Assembly (NCBI GenBank): GCA_033977485.1
Contig: CM066993.1
Location: 32,156,501 to 32,220,500 of the forward strand
Length of the DNA stretch: 64,000 bases
Source of the DNA: Hydrangea macrophylla
Lineage: Eukaryota > Streptophyta > Magnoliopsida > Cornales > Hydrangeaceae
Reading direction: 5' to 3'
Both the position numbers and the translations under genes were made by a program. Positions 33,881 through 44,605 of the stretch are shown piece by piece (within the stretch, counting starts at the first letter, position 1; each line of letters starts with the position of its first letter). Below the pieces are notes generated by a model, which was not told where the DNA came from, made no database searches, and saw nothing but the letters and a program-made list of their open reading frames with translations.

Positions 33881-34250
33881 CTAAGGCTCTAACTTTCTTT
33901 CAGTAAAGTCAGGTCTCCCAAACCTCCTGTTACACCAAGTGAAAAACTCACCAGAATATCTTAAGTCAGATAGATTTAAGTGATTTACTAGATTGCTAAA
34001 GTCAAAGATCTCAGAATTCATACAAGCATGGGTTAGAAATTTCATTAGGTTGTAAGACAACATTTAAATCTCCCAATATAATGTGATTCGGAGAGTTAGA
34101 AGTAAGAGTAATTGACTTTAAGGTATTCGAAAGGTCAACTCTTTCGTGCCCATGGTTTAAGCCATAGACAAAGGAAGCCTCAAAGGTAATATTCTTATCA
34201 TTACTTTCAATGAGAGTATGATAAGTTGCAGAGAAGATATCAGAACACAT
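33881..34250 (-). pseudogene. LINE endonuclease fragment
   Basis: Two overlapping frames carry HIILGDLNVVL, the GDxN motif of the APE-like endonuclease, and DLRYSGEFFTWCNRR. One frameshift separates them, and the N-terminal half of the domain is missing. Confidence 0.75.
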
Positions 34251-35433
34251 AAGTGAACTTTCTCAGGGTTCCCACCTACCCAAATTTTTCCAACAGAATT
34301 TGGAGAGTTTGTATTTAGTTAATTTTTTTTTTCAACATTCTGAACTTGTACCAAAACGTTTGAAGACTTGCTCCCAACATTGTAAAGAGTTGCACCCGAC
34401 TTTTAATTGAGTTGCTCTCTGTGTTTGGAAGAGTAGCTTCCAACGTTTCAAAGAGTTGCTCCGCTCCCACCCGCATAAAGAGTTGCTCCAAAACACCATG
34501 TAAAATTTGATGCCTTTTTTATTTTACAAAAAAAGTTGATATTTTTCAATTTTGAAACAATAGTTGACTGACTATTTATTTTGACACATAAAAATTATTA
34601 AAATGTAATTATCCCAAAAAAATATTGGGCTGGCCTAGCTAAAGTAAGTAGAAATGTAATAAGGAAAGGTAATTTAAAAAAAAGAGCCAATTAATTTTCA
34701 ATTTAATTGACTCACTAAATTCTTTCTTGTAATTTTCAAGATACAAAAAATAGTAGTTACTACTAGGGGTGTAATCGGTTCGGTTCGGTCGGTTTTAGAG
34801 CCAAATTTCCAACCGAACTGACCAGGTCGGTTCTACCAGACAGATAATCGAAGTCGACCGAAGTGGTGTGAAGTCGGTGTGAAACCGACCGTGATGGAGT
34901 GATCGGTTTTGGCAGGTAACCGATATCCCAGATCTAACCATAGATGTTCCAAATCTCATATGTAAAAGTAGATAATCAATCGAAACCCTTAATGGGTTAA
35001 TCAAATTCATTTAGATTCAAGACCCGAATCAGATAAAAAACCCCAAATTTACAGTATGAACATTCAAGAGTCAAGACCCTAATATAACATAGAAACCCCC
35101 AGATCAAAAAAAAAAAAAAAACCTAACTGGCTAACTTGTTTTTAAAAATCCCTTACCTTACATCGAGTCATCTTCATCCCGTTGCAAAGCGGGGGTATTT
35201 GTAAAATACAACCGCGCTAAAAGGAAGAATTGTATTAGTTTTTATCACAACTTCCCGTTTTATCTGCGATTTGCATTGCAAGGCTAATTTTCATACAATA
35301 TGATTAATCTATGATAAGTTGTATTGTTTTAGCTGTTGTTTGTGCAGATTACTGCTGTGTGGACTAACCAGATGAACATCAGAATAAATGGAATGCTGAA
35401 ATGAAAACAAAAGAAGCCAAAGCTGAAATGTGG

Positions 35434-35556
35434 AGTTCGATCGATCTAAGAAGGTTCGATCGATCGAAAGTTCGATCGCTCAAAGAGAGTTGAAGCGCTT
35501 GAGGCTTAAGGGTTCGATCGATCGAGAGCAGTTCGATCGATCGAACGGGGTATTTC
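35434..35556. promoter_or_regulatory. TTCGATCGATCGAA palindrome cluster 1 (5' LTR)
   Basis: Five full or near-full copies of the palindrome lie within 125 bp, ending about 60 bp before the TATATATAT box. A related palindromic word, TTGAAGCGCTTGAG, lies between them. An upstream promoter role is inferred from position only. Confidence 0.6.
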
Positions 35557-35614
35557 CAGTAACATTTGCGTGCGCAGCAGATGCGGGTTTTAACCCTAGT
35601 TTCTTAGGTTTTCT

Positions 35615-35623
35615 TATATATAT
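35615..35623 (+). promoter_or_regulatory. Probable LTR TATA box (5' LTR)
   Basis: TATATATAT lies in the middle of the LTR, with the corresponding site in the 3' LTR at 48474-48482. Confidence 0.5.
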
Positions 35624-36039
35624 GTGTATTGTACACGTCCATAAGGACGCCCACTTTACATTTACACAGTTTTAGAGAGAGAGATAGAGAGTTTGTTTGG
35701 TTTTGTAGGTTTTCATTGAAGTTTCATTTGTGCAGTGGATATTCTTAAGTTTAATACAAGTATCTTCTATTCCAGGTTATCTATATACTGCTCATTTATA
35801 TTCTGTATGTGTTAGTCGTAGTTTACTCGATCATCTCGTGATATTACATGCTAAATAGTTGTAAAACCATAGTTTTTGAATTTTCCATGAAAAACTCGCA
35901 ACTAAACAAGATGTTAATGATTTCGTACGTTAAATATCAATCTGTGACGTCCCAGACGATGTCTGAGTAGTCCCAGGTTGGGAGAACACGATGAAACAGT
36001 GATCTCCAGCCTCTGCCATGCAGCAGAATAATCGCTTTG

Positions 36040-36168
36040 TTCGATCGATCGAAGTTAGTTCGATCGATCGAACCAGAGACAGTCAATCGATCGAAGTCAG
36101 TTCGATCGATTGAGGGATGAAGGTCTTCGATCGATCGAAAGCGCGTCGATCGATCGAACTCTCGGATT
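36040..36168. promoter_or_regulatory. TTCGATCGATCGAA palindrome cluster 2 (5' LTR)
   Basis: Six copies, several exact and others with CG to CA or TG changes, lie downstream of the TATA box, in the transcribed part of the LTR. Confidence 0.6.
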
Positions 36169-36811
36169 CTTGAGGATGTTCCCTGCAGTATGCCAGGACC
36201 TTTTGTTTTAGGATTTGTTATCATTCTGTCCCAAATAAATGCTCAGTTTGTCAAAACAGTTTTAAAACTAAGGCCCTAAGGCATTTTCTTTCAATACATT
36301 TTGCAAACCATCTTCAATGCTAACACCATTGAGGATGCGAGTCTTAACTATTGGATTAAACCGCTTTCACGTATCTTAATTTAACTGTGATGATATGGTC
36401 CCGGTCATGAAAGGGCCATGGATTCTCTATCTTTAGAGGAATACGGAAAACTGTGGGTAACATACTCCTTTGTGCTTCAAGGTAAATGCATGGTAGATGG
36501 CTAGATTACTGCGGATTCGTGTAATCCCAACACTTTATTTTAAAGTTAAACATCCTAATTTAGAGTACTGTTTTAATTAGTTAGTTAGATCGTTAGTCAT
36601 TTTCTTTAGTAATCTTAGCTGTGGAACTTTGTGTTCCGCACCATTGCTTAATCTTATTCATTTTATTTTATTTTCTTTAGAGGTTAGTCTAATTCAATAG
36701 GTCAACACCTTCCCTGTGGGATCGACCTGGTCTTACCAGATATTACTTGCACGTCTACCTACACTTGGGTATTGCACAAGAGCGCACAGAAAAATTCTCG
36801 TGTCAAGTTTT

Positions 36812-36830
36812 TGGCGCCGTTGCCGGGGAA
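36812..36830 (+). other. Primer binding site, Asp-tRNA type
   Basis: TGGCGCCGTTGCCGGGGA directly after the LTR is the complement of the plant Asp-tRNA 3' end, as used by many Athila/Tat elements. Confidence 0.88.
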
Positions 36831-36943
36831 GGCGACGATCAATTCCTTAGATTACCTCAGTCTCTCTTCATCTCTTTCTGTTTTATTTTCTCTTCTTTTC
36901 AGTTCTTTTGGGTAAGTTCTCACCCTAGGGACTCTCCTAGTTC

Positions 36944-39900
36944 ATGTCCGAGAATTCTATTGAACGAATTTTTGGAAATCCTTTCTACCTGTCTGACTCT
37001 GATAGCTCCATCAACCCAATAGCCACTCCAACTGCATCAATGGATGATCATCAGAGTGAAAATGGTGACAATGTTGTGTTACCAATTGATGAGGCACTCC
37101 GTCCTCTTTGCGATCTCATGCAACCAGAACATGCACCTACGCCCTCTTGCATTCAAATCCCACCGCATAATGGCGAATTTCAGTTTCGCAATGGGATGAT
37201 TCAACTGCTTCCCACTTTTCATGGGATGGAAAGCGAGAAGGCATATTTACATGTCACTGATTTCGAGGATGTTTGCAAAACATTCTCGCAAAATTGTCCT
37301 AGGGAGGTGACGCATTTAATGCTATTCCCCTTCACTTTGAAAGATAAAGCGAAGGCGTGGCTCCACTCCCTAAAACCTAATTCAATTTTCACCTGGCATG
37401 CGATGAGCACCGCGTTTCTAAAGAAATTCTACCCTACTCGCATGACCACAGACCTTCAGCGTCAAATCAATTCCTATAAACAAAAGAGCAATGAAACCTT
37501 CACACAAGCGTGGGAGCGTTTCAAAGATTTGCTTCTCTCATGCCCACACCATGGGTTTGAAAAATGGCGAACTATCAGCTTCTTTTATCAAGGATTGAAT
37601 GGTGAAACAAAGAAGTTGGTGGAAACGATGAGCTCTGGACCATTTCTGCGTAAAAACACTGAAGAGGCTGAAGCCCACTTCGAATGGTTAGCTGAATACG
37701 CTCACGAATGGTCAAATTCTGACAATATCTCACGCTCACAGATATCCTGTGTAGAGGAGAAAAGCCTATACCAGCTAACCAGTGAAGATCACCTCATGAC
37801 TAAGTATGCAGAGCTAGCAAAGAAGGTAGAGGAGTTAAGCATGAAAGGAGAGAGCTCTAGGCAAGTCTTGCCTGAGGAACCATGTGGCACATGCAACATG
37901 TTGGGACATACAACTCAATATTGTCCTAATGTGCCATATTTTCAAGAGCAAGCCCCTATAGAGATGAATGCCATGCAAGGTTTTCGAGGGGCGGGGAATT
38001 CCAACAATAACTTTCAAAATAACAATAGATGGAATCACCCCGGTTTTGATTGGAGAAATAATGCTGGAACCCAAAATCAATATCAACAGCAGCCCTACAA
38101 CAATAATCAATATCAAGGGCAAAACAATAGGCCAGCCCAGCATTACAATCAAAACAGAACCAATAATTACCATCAAGCTCAACCCTCCAATGCACCACAA
38201 ACCAATACCTATGTGCCACCGCACAAGAAGGTACAAGAAGAAGAGCCACTTGCTAATGCCAATCTAACGCAGGAATTCATACAGATGATGAGTAGAATGT
38301 CTGCCACATTAGAAAGGATAGATGCACGGCAAGAGGGCTCAGGAGGAACATTCCCTGCCCAACCACTTCCAAATCCAAAGGGACATAACAATGGTCCTAA
38401 CAATCAAGAACATGCTAAAGCTGTGACTACACTGAGAAGTGGAAAAATCATAGAGAAAAGCATGCCGCTGTCCACTCCCGAAGTGTACAAAGAGGAGGAA
38501 GTGGTGGATGAAGAAGTTGAGCTACCATCTACTCAAGAGGAGGAGCCGTCTACTAATGACGAACCAATCAAGGCAAACATTGAAGCTCCTAGAGTAGAGG
38601 AAGAAGTTGAGCGAAGGCCTGGGAAGGAGTCTGTTAAGGAGGAACCACCAAAATGCCCCTTTCCTGCACCTTATCCTCAACGGTTGAAGAAACCCAAGAA
38701 TGAGACGAAGAATCAGGAGTTTCTGGAATTGTTTAAGCAAGTTAAAATTAACCTTCCACTCCTAGATGCTATCAAGCAAGTGCCGGCCTATGCTAAGTAT
38801 CTCAAAGATCTATGCACGGTTAAGAGGAGGCAAAGCGTGAAGAAACATGCTTATGTCGCATGCCAAGCTAGTGCGATCATTCAAAATGAGCTGCCTCCAA
38901 AACTCAAAGATCCCGGTACACCTACTGTCTCATGTAGAATTGGGAATCAAAGGATAGATAACGCACTCCTCGATCTAGGAGCAAGCGTAAACCTGCTGCC
39001 TTATTCAGTCTATAAACAGCTAGGGTTGGGTGAACTCAAACCCACTCGAGTTGCTTTGCAATTGGCAGACAGATCTGTGAAGTACCCTAGAGGGGTGTTG
39101 GAGGACGTCCTTGTCCAAATAGACTCTTTTGTATTTCCGGTTGATTTCGTGATATTGGACACAGAACCTGTGTCTAATCTTGGTGCACATATCCCGGTTA
39201 TTTTTGGACGTCCATTCCTCAACACCATTGATGCCACAATCAAGATTAGAACTGGCATCATGACTATCGTATTCGGGAACATGACGTTGAATATCAAGAT
39301 CTTTTCTAATCCCCGACCTGAAGAATACGATGATGAGGAAGAAATCCATTACATAGACACAGTCATTGAAGATGAAGTTGATTTGGTCGACTACAAAGAT
39401 CCTTTGGAAGTTGTGATGACTCAATTTGGCGATATCTATCAGCCTGCAGAGTCCACCCCATTGGATGCTGACCTGAACCAGACGTGTCTGATGATGGATA
39501 CGATAGAGGAGGATAGAGCCGATTGCATGTGGATACAACCATATGAACAACTGCCTCCTAAAACCAAGTTGGTAATGCCCTCTAGTTTCCAGTTTCCGGA
39601 GTTAGAATTGAAGGAGCTTCCCAAAGAGCTAAAATATGCATTCCTGGGGGCTGGAAAAACTTATCCTGTGATCATTTCATCTGCTTTAACTCATGAACAG
39701 GAAAGTAAGTTAGTGGAAGTGCTTACCAAGCATAAGGATGCTATGGGATGGACAATTGCTGACCTCAAAGGCATAAGCCCATCCATATGCACGCATAAGA
39801 TATATCTGGAGGAAGACGCTAAACCCTCAAGGCAAATGCAAAGGCGTCTGAATCCCAACATGCAAGAAGTAGTTAAAAAGGAAGTGCTAAAACTACTTGA

Positions 39901-42505
39901 TGTTGGGATGATATATCCGATATCTGATAGTCCTTGGGTTAGTCCTACCCAAGTCGTTCCAAAGAAAGCAGGCATAACGGTCATCCCGAACAAAGAGGGT
40001 GAATTGGTACCAACACGCGTCCCCACTGGATGGAGGATGTGTATTGACTACAGGAAGTTAAATACTGTGACTCGAAAGGACCATTTCCCTTTGCCATTCA
40101 TGGACCAAATGCTAGAACGTGTGGCGGGTCACAAGTATTACTGCTTCTTGGATGGATATAGTGGATATAATCAAATTGAAATTGCTCCTGAAGATCAGGA
40201 GAAAACCACATTCACTTGTCCATTTGGTACATTTGCCTACCGACGAATGCCGTTTGGCTTATGTAATGCACCGGCTACCTTTCAGCGGTGTATGCTAAGC
40301 ATCTTTAGTGACATGGCCGAAAACATCCTTGAAGTCTTCATGGATGATTTTTCAGTGTTTGGCCATAGCTTTGAAGATTGCCTCAGCAATCTCGAGCAAG
40401 TTCTAATGAGGTGTGAGGACAAACACCTAGTCTTGAATTGGGAGAAGTGTCACTTTATGGTGACTAAGGGAATAGTCCTCGACCACATAATATCCGATGA
40501 AGGAATCCAAGTGGATAAGGCTAAGATCGACATAATCTCAAATCTACCTGTCCCCCGTACAGTGCGAGACATTCGTTCATTCTTGGGGCATGCAGGATTT
40601 TATCGTCGATTTATCGAGAATTTCAGTGCAATCTCTCAACCCCTTTGTCAACTTCTTGTTAAGGATGCACCTTTCGAGTGGTCGGAGAGTTGCCAAAAGT
40701 CCTTTGAGGATCTAAAAGATCTCCTCACCTCCGCACCTATAATACAGGCACCCGACTGGAGTTTACCTTTTGAATTAATGTGCGATGCTAGTGATTACGC
40801 CATTGGCGCAGTCCTAGGCCAGAGAAAGGACAATAAGCCATACGTGATATACTACGCCAGCCGAACTTTGAATGACGCTCAAATGAATTACACTACTACT
40901 GAAAAGGAGCTGCTGGCTGTAGTATTCGCCCTGGACAAGTTTAGGTCTTATCTGATAGGGTCACCAATCATCTGTTTTACAGATCATTCGGCCCTCAAAT
41001 ATCTGCTGTCAAAGAAAGACGCTAAACAACGGCTTATTCGCTGGATACTCTTACTCCAAGAGTTCGATCTAACAATCAAAGACAAGAAAGGAGTAGAGAA
41101 TGTGGTTGCGGATCATTTGTCCCGGTTGACTTTTGTTGACAATACTGAATCCCAATCCATTAAGGACGAGTTCCCAGACGAACAGCTACTGGCAGTAAGT
41201 AGTCTGCCTTGGTATGCTGATATTGTAAACTACCTCGTCACGGGTGAAACACCAACTCATTGGTCGAACCAAGATAGAAAACGGTTCCTCGCGTTCGCGC
41301 GCCATTTCTTCTTTGATGACCCTTACTTGTTCAAGTACTGTGCTGATCAGGTCATCAGGCGCTGCGTCCCCAATGAGGATATAACCGTGATTTTAGCGTC
41401 ATGCCATTCTGAGGCATGCGGTGGCCACTTTGCGTCACAAAAGACCGCACAAAAAGTCTTACAAAGCGGTTTTTACTGGCCCACAGTCTTCAAAGATGCT
41501 TATTCCTTTTGCAAGACATGCCAACGCTGTCAAAAGCTTGGAACCATTTCTAAAAGGAATTCTATGCCTTTAACCCCTATCATCACAATTGAGATATTTG
41601 ATTGTTGGGGCATAGATTTTATGGGCCCATTTCCCAAGTCGAATAACTGTGAATACATACTCCTTGCTGTGGAGTATGTATCGAAATGGGTAGAAGCGAT
41701 ACCAACGAGACGAAATGACCATAGAACGGTCATGTCATTTCTCAGAGAGCATATTCTGTCTCGTTTTGGTACTCCGAAAGCTTTATTAAGTGACCAAGGC
41801 AAGCATTTCTGCAATAGGCCCTTGGAGTCACTTCTCAAGAAATACGGGGTCCATCATAAAATCGCTCTTGCCTATCATCCACAGTCAAATGGGCAAGCAG
41901 AATTGGCTAACCGAGAAATCAAGCATATTCTCGAGAAGACGGTTAGTTCCAATCGAAAAGACTGGGCATATAAATTGACTGACGCATTATGGGCATACCG
42001 TACTGCCTATAAGACGAATCTTGGTATGTCCCCGTACAGATTGGTTTACGGGAAAGCTTGCCATCTTCCTGTTGAAATTGAACATAAAGCTTACTGGGCA
42101 ACGCGCTCATTGAACTTTGATATTCAAGAGGGAGGTCAGCTACGCAAGCTCCAACTTGCAGAGCTAGAGGAAATACGACGAGATGCGTATGACTCTGCAA
42201 AGTTACATAAGGAAAAGTTGAAGGCTCGCCATGATCGTACGATTTTTCGTAAATCATTTGAGCCGGGGCAGAAAGTCTTGCTATATGACTCTCGCCTCCA
42301 CCTTTTCCCAGGAAAGCTCCGTTCCCGTTGGACAGGCCCGTTCATCGTAAAAACTGTTTTTCCACATGGGGCGGTTGAGATTGTCAACCCAAAGAACGAT
42401 GATTGTTTCAAGGTCAATGGCCAAAGATTGAAACCGTTCTTGGAAAACTTCCACACTGAAGTTGAGCACATCCAGCTGGATGAGCCCAGCTATTCTCATG
42501 AGTAA
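36944..42505 (+). CDS. Gag-Pol polyprotein of the Athila-type element (1853 aa)
   Basis: One open frame encodes the capsid and all replication enzymes. In order: Gag with retrotrans_gag-like sequence (about 90-260) and a CCHC knuckle [14 protein letters not shown] at 314-327; a Gln/Asn-rich linker; an aspartic protease with DLGAS at 677-681; reverse transcriptase with FMDD at 1132-1135; RNase H starting [14 protein letters not shown] at 1280; integrase with an HHCC finger (about 1486-1528) and catalytic D1558, D1617, E1653 in D(35)E spacing; and a C-terminal [12 protein letters not shown] tail. The ATG is the first after the primer site and is followed by an unbroken frame. DLGAS in place of DTGA is normal in Athila. 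No inactivating change was seen, so the copy could be competent. Confidence 0.93.
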   Translation: MSENSIERIFGNPFYLSDSDSSINPIATPTASMDDHQSENGDNVVLPIDEALRPLCDLMQPEHAPTPSCIQIPPHNGEFQFRNGMIQLLPTFHGMESEKAYLHVTDFEDVCKTFSQNCPREVTHLMLFPFTLKDKAKAWLHSLKPNSIFTWHAMSTAFLKKFYPTRMTTDLQRQINSYKQKSNETFTQAWERFKDLLLSCPHHGFEKWRTISFFYQGLNGETKKLVETMSSGPFLRKNTEEAEAHFEWLAEYAHEWSNSDNISRSQISCVEEKSLYQLTSEDHLMTKYAELAKKVEELSMKGESSRQVLPEEPCGTCNMLGHTTQYCPNVPYFQEQAPIEMNAMQGFRGAGNSNNNFQNNNRWNHPGFDWRNNAGTQNQYQQQPYNNNQYQGQNNRPAQHYNQNRTNNYHQAQPSNAPQTNTYVPPHKKVQEEEPLANANLTQEFIQMMSRMSATLERIDARQEGSGGTFPAQPLPNPKGHNNGPNNQEHAKAVTTLRSGKIIEKSMPLSTPEVYKEEEVVDEEVELPSTQEEEPSTNDEPIKANIEAPRVEEEVERRPGKESVKEEPPKCPFPAPYPQRLKKPKNETKNQEFLELFKQVKINLPLLDAIKQVPAYAKYLKDLCTVKRRQSVKKHAYVACQASAIIQNELPPKLKDPGTPTVSCRIGNQRIDNALLDLGASVNLLPYSVYKQLGLGELKPTRVALQLADRSVKYPRGVLEDVLVQIDSFVFPVDFVILDTEPVSNLGAHIPVIFGRPFLNTIDATIKIRTGIMTIVFGNMTLNIKIFSNPRPEEYDDEEEIHYIDTVIEDEVDLVDYKDPLEVVMTQFGDIYQPAESTPLDADLNQTCLMMDTIEEDRADCMWIQPYEQLPPKTKLVMPSSFQFPELELKELPKELKYAFLGAGKTYPVIISSALTHEQESKLVEVLTKHKDAMGWTIADLKGISPSICTHKIYLEEDAKPSRQMQRRLNPNMQEVVKKEVLKLLDVGMIYPISDSPWVSPTQVVPKKAGITVIPNKEGELVPTRVPTGWRMCIDYRKLNTVTRKDHFPLPFMDQMLERVAGHKYYCFLDGYSGYNQIEIAPEDQEKTTFTCPFGTFAYRRMPFGLCNAPATFQRCMLSIFSDMAENILEVFMDDFSVFGHSFEDCLSNLEQVLMRCEDKHLVLNWEKCHFMVTKGIVLDHIISDEGIQVDKAKIDIISNLPVPRTVRDIRSFLGHAGFYRRFIENFSAISQPLCQLLVKDAPFEWSESCQKSFEDLKDLLTSAPIIQAPDWSLPFELMCDASDYAIGAVLGQRKDNKPYVIYYASRTLNDAQMNYTTTEKELLAVVFALDKFRSYLIGSPIICFTDHSALKYLLSKKDAKQRLIRWILLLQEFDLTIKDKKGVENVVADHLSRLTFVDNTESQSIKDEFPDEQLLAVSSLPWYADIVNYLVTGETPTHWSNQDRKRFLAFARHFFFDDPYLFKYCADQVIRRCVPNEDITVILASCHSEACGGHFASQKTAQKVLQSGFYWPTVFKDAYSFCKTCQRCQKLGTISKRNSMPLTPIITIEIFDCWGIDFMGPFPKSNNCEYILLAVEYVSKWVEAIPTRRNDHRTVMSFLREHILSRFGTPKALLSDQGKHFCNRPLESLLKKYGVHHKIALAYHPQSNGQAELANREIKHILEKTVSSNRKDWAYKLTDALWAYRTAYKTNLGMSPYRLVYGKACHLPVEIEHKAYWATRSLNFDIQEGGQLRKLQLAELEEIRRDAYDSAKLHKEKLKARHDRTIFRKSFEPGQKVLLYDSRLHLFPGKLRSRWTGPFIVKTVFPHGAVEIVNPKNDDCFKVNGQRLKPFLENFHTEVEHIQLDEPSYSHE

Positions 42506-42659
42506 AAATCCAAAGTGAAGTTCCAATTGTTGTTGTATTTCTTTTCTTTCCTTGCATTTTAGTTTCTCTCTCTTTTGTTTCTTTTTGGTTTTCGTTCTTT
42601 ATTTCGTGTTTGTGATCTAGTTCTAATCCATTATACCTTAAACCACTCTGTTGCAGGTG
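42506..42659 (+). other. T-rich spacer with a splice-acceptor-like end
   Basis: After the gag-pol stop come long pyrimidine runs ending in ctctgttgcag/gtgcat, then an ATG at 42665. This looks like the 3' end of an intron used for a spliced 3' mRNA, but no transcript evidence is available. Confidence 0.45.
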
Positions 42660-42664
42660 CATAG

Positions 42665-43150
42665 ATGCGAGGTGATGACGTTCATTCTGTCGGTTCTTGG
42701 GCTGATTCAGAATGTCGTTGTGGCATCTGGATTGAGGGTGAACTCATACCCTGCCCCTTGCTTCATCAAGACCCTGAAGCTCATTCTCTTATTGATGCTG
42801 CTCAAGGGTACATTCCATATCCACCAGCCCTCCTGGACATCAATCCATACGAAAACATGGGATTTTAGGATGACGATGATGTGGAAGAGGATGAAGACCT
42901 GTACATGGGACGTATGGTGGATGATGCACTCATGGCCCAATGGGAAAATGATGATATGTGGGAGCCATGGGAAGATCATGACCTTCAGGATGTCGTCCCA
43001 GACCGCCACAATGCCGTCTTTGTTTTCGTGGACGATTTCCTTGTTCCTGAGTTGGTCCCATACCGCTACGTGCACCTGAGCTACCTGCTATTTAGGCTCC
43101 AATGCCCATTACCAGCTAGTGCATTTTGGGAACCTATGCCAATAGTGAGG
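42665..43150 (+). CDS. Acidic 3' ORF of the Athila-type element, with one in-frame TAG
   Basis: The frame starts MRGDDVHSVGSWADSECRCG and continues through an in-frame TAG at 42866-42868 into an Asp/Glu/Trp-rich part (DDDDVEEDEDLYMGRMVDD). Before the TAG comes YENMGF; a TGG codon there would keep the frame open, so a single G-to-A change is plausible. After about 43150 the reading turns hydrophobic only because the DNA becomes T-rich, which looks like an intron (43151-43269). I do not recognise a family. Confidence 0.45.
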
Positions 43151-43269
43151 TTGGAACTTGTCACATTTCTTTGTATTCTTGTTTCTATTCATTGTTTTTC
43201 TTTTCGTGTTAATTCGTGTTTCTTGTGTTCTGTTATTTTATTTTCAGTTGTTGTTTTTTTTTGTCCAGG

Positions 43270-43593
43270 ATTGTCACTTTGTTCCTAAATGGTATTCCGG
43301 TATTTCTCCCACATCAACTGATTCATGGTCTTGGGCCCTATATAAGGCCCCCACACACTCCGCCGCGAGAGGACAGTCCGTTGCGAAATCACACTACTTT
43401 ATCCTTGTCTCCGTCCGGATCACCTCTTGCATGGGCTTTCAATTCTGTGGAGACGCCAGACTTATTTGATGATGTCCTTGCCGCTTTTCGATTGTTCTGG
43501 GAAAGGGAATCATCGAGTTTGGACTTCACTTCTGAAGATTCGGCGGGTTATGAAGAGATTGTGGAAGAGGAAATCTTTATACTCGAAGATTAG
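43270..43593 (+). CDS. Possible second exon of the 3' ORF
   Basis: Starting after the acceptor-like ttttttttgtccag, an open frame runs to a stop at 43593. It includes IPVFLPHQLIHGLGPYIRPP and a Glu-rich end, EIVEEEIFILED. It is in a different frame from the acidic ORF, so a splice would be needed to join them. Function is unknown. Confidence 0.4.
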   Translation: MVTLFLNGIPVFLPHQLIHGLGPYIRPPHTPPREDSPLRNHTTLSLSPSGSPLAWAFNSVETPDLFDDVLAAFRLFWERESSSLDFTSEDSAGYEEIVEEEIFILED

Positions 43594-43935
43594 TGCTGCA
43601 TTTCAGTTGTTTCTGTTCAATTTCATCTTTTGTTTATCGACTGGAATGTAATCCTTGACAAATTGTTATTGGTTTTGGTTTTTAGATTTATTTTGTTTGG
43701 TTTTCTTTAGTCAAATAAGGTTCTAAATACCATGTGGGAGGAATTTGGTTGCAATGTGGATGTTTTTATAAATATTTGATTGATATAAAAGTGCAAATTT
43801 CAATTCTGAGGATAAATTTCTGTCCTACATGCCTGTAATTCAACTGATTTTCAGTCTCTCTGCATGTCCAGATTTGTTTTGATAGTTGGGGGTGATGTGG
43901 TTCATACCCCCATTTGAATTCTGAAATTTTTGTGT

Positions 43936-44053
43936 TCGATCGATCGAACTCATTTCGATCGATCGAAACCTGGAGGTTCAAGCGCTTGCATTTTGTGTTC
44001 AATCGATTGAGGGATTTGTTTTCGATCGATCGACCATAGTTCGATCGATCGAA
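43936..44053. promoter_or_regulatory. TTCGATCGATCGAA palindrome cluster 3 (Athila interior)
   Basis: Four near-exact copies and one decayed copy (TTCAATCGATTGAG) lie here, followed by CTTTTAAATGAAG. They may be an internal regulatory copy. Confidence 0.5.
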
Positions 44054-44407
44054 CGACGCTTTTAAATGAAGCGTCTTCAGAACACTTTTTCATTTCTCTC
44101 ACTTTCACTCTCAATCGCTCGAACACAGAGGGAGGGCAACTCGGAAATTGTCGATTCCTTGCACTAAATAAGACGCACTGATCACCCTTTTGATCATCCT
44201 CATCGTCATATCATCATTCCCTCCACCCCCACTGCGTGTTCTACACCGAGGTAGGCCCCGCTTGTTTGTGTCTTTCATTTCCTTAATGTTCGTGTTAGAA
44301 AATCCCAAGAGGGTGTCCCCTTGGTTTTAGGATCTCCTTTTTGTTAGCTCATTGTTTGTGTAACTGTTGTTTTCTTTGTTTTTCTGCGATCGCTGCACAC
44401 CGCTGTG

Positions 44408-44530
44408 TTCGATTGCTCGAACTGAATTCGAGCGATGGAAAGGGAGATGTTCGATCGATCGAACAATGTTCAAGCGATCGATGTCCACTCCAGTTCAATC
44501 GATCGAACCCAGTTCAATCGATCGAACTCC
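44408..44530. promoter_or_regulatory. TTCGATCGATCGAA palindrome cluster 4 (Athila interior)
   Basis: It holds one exact copy, two TTCAATCGATCGAA copies and three looser ones (TTCGATTGCTCGAA, TTCGAGCGAT, TTCAAGCGATCGA), about 75 bp before the 3' ORF start. Confidence 0.5.
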
Positions 44531-44605
44531 AGCAGTGGCAGTTTTGTTTCTTCTTCTCCCTGTCCTTATCTGTGTCTTGTGTGGTCTATTTTTCAGGGCT
44601 GCCAG

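Larger units (their letters stand above)
27787..34262 (-). mobile_element. LINE (non-LTR retrotransposon), degenerate and interrupted
   Basis: Read on the - strand from 34262 downwards, it shows an endonuclease remnant, a linker, a reverse transcriptase with SIALIPKVPNP, GLRQGDPISPYLF and FADD motifs, and a C-terminal zf-RVT-like piece. A T-run at about 27786-27794 on the + strand would be its poly(A) tail. TCAACATT occurs near both ends (about 27770 and 34340) and may be a target duplication. Frameshifts, stops, a 2.8-kb insertion and an inverted duplication make it non-functional. Confidence 0.85.
35183..36812 (+). repeat. 5' LTR of the Athila-type element
   Basis: It starts TGCAAAGCGGGGGTATTTG and ends with GTGTCAAGTTTT just before the primer site. 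It holds two clusters of TTCGATCGATCGAA (35434-35556 and 36040-36168) on either side of a TATATATAT box at 35615-35623. Confidence 0.9.
43594..44605 (+). other. Athila internal non-coding segment with palindrome clusters
   Basis: T-rich sequence contains GTTGGGGGTG near 43886 and two palindrome clusters (43936-44053 and 44408-44530). It ends with the acceptor-like tctatttttcag/ggctgccag just before the ATG at 44606. Confidence 0.6.

Noticed and set aside
35430..36224. Open frames repeating SIDRxxFDRSN in the LTRs (also 48289-49083, 51148-51417)
   Set aside because: They translate the TTCGATCGATCGAA palindromes; there is no other sign of coding.
37835..38267. Antisense open frames over gag
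   Set aside because: They are shadows of the Gln/Asn-rich linker of the real + strand frame.
43151..43288. Hydrophobic C-terminus as an envelope membrane anchor
   Set aside because: The hydrophobic residues come from a T-rich intron-like tract ending in an acceptor.
44435..44605. N-terminal extension of the Athila 3' ORF
   Set aside because: The extension translates palindrome repeats and crosses a splice-acceptor-like site; MNPV at 44606 is a better start.
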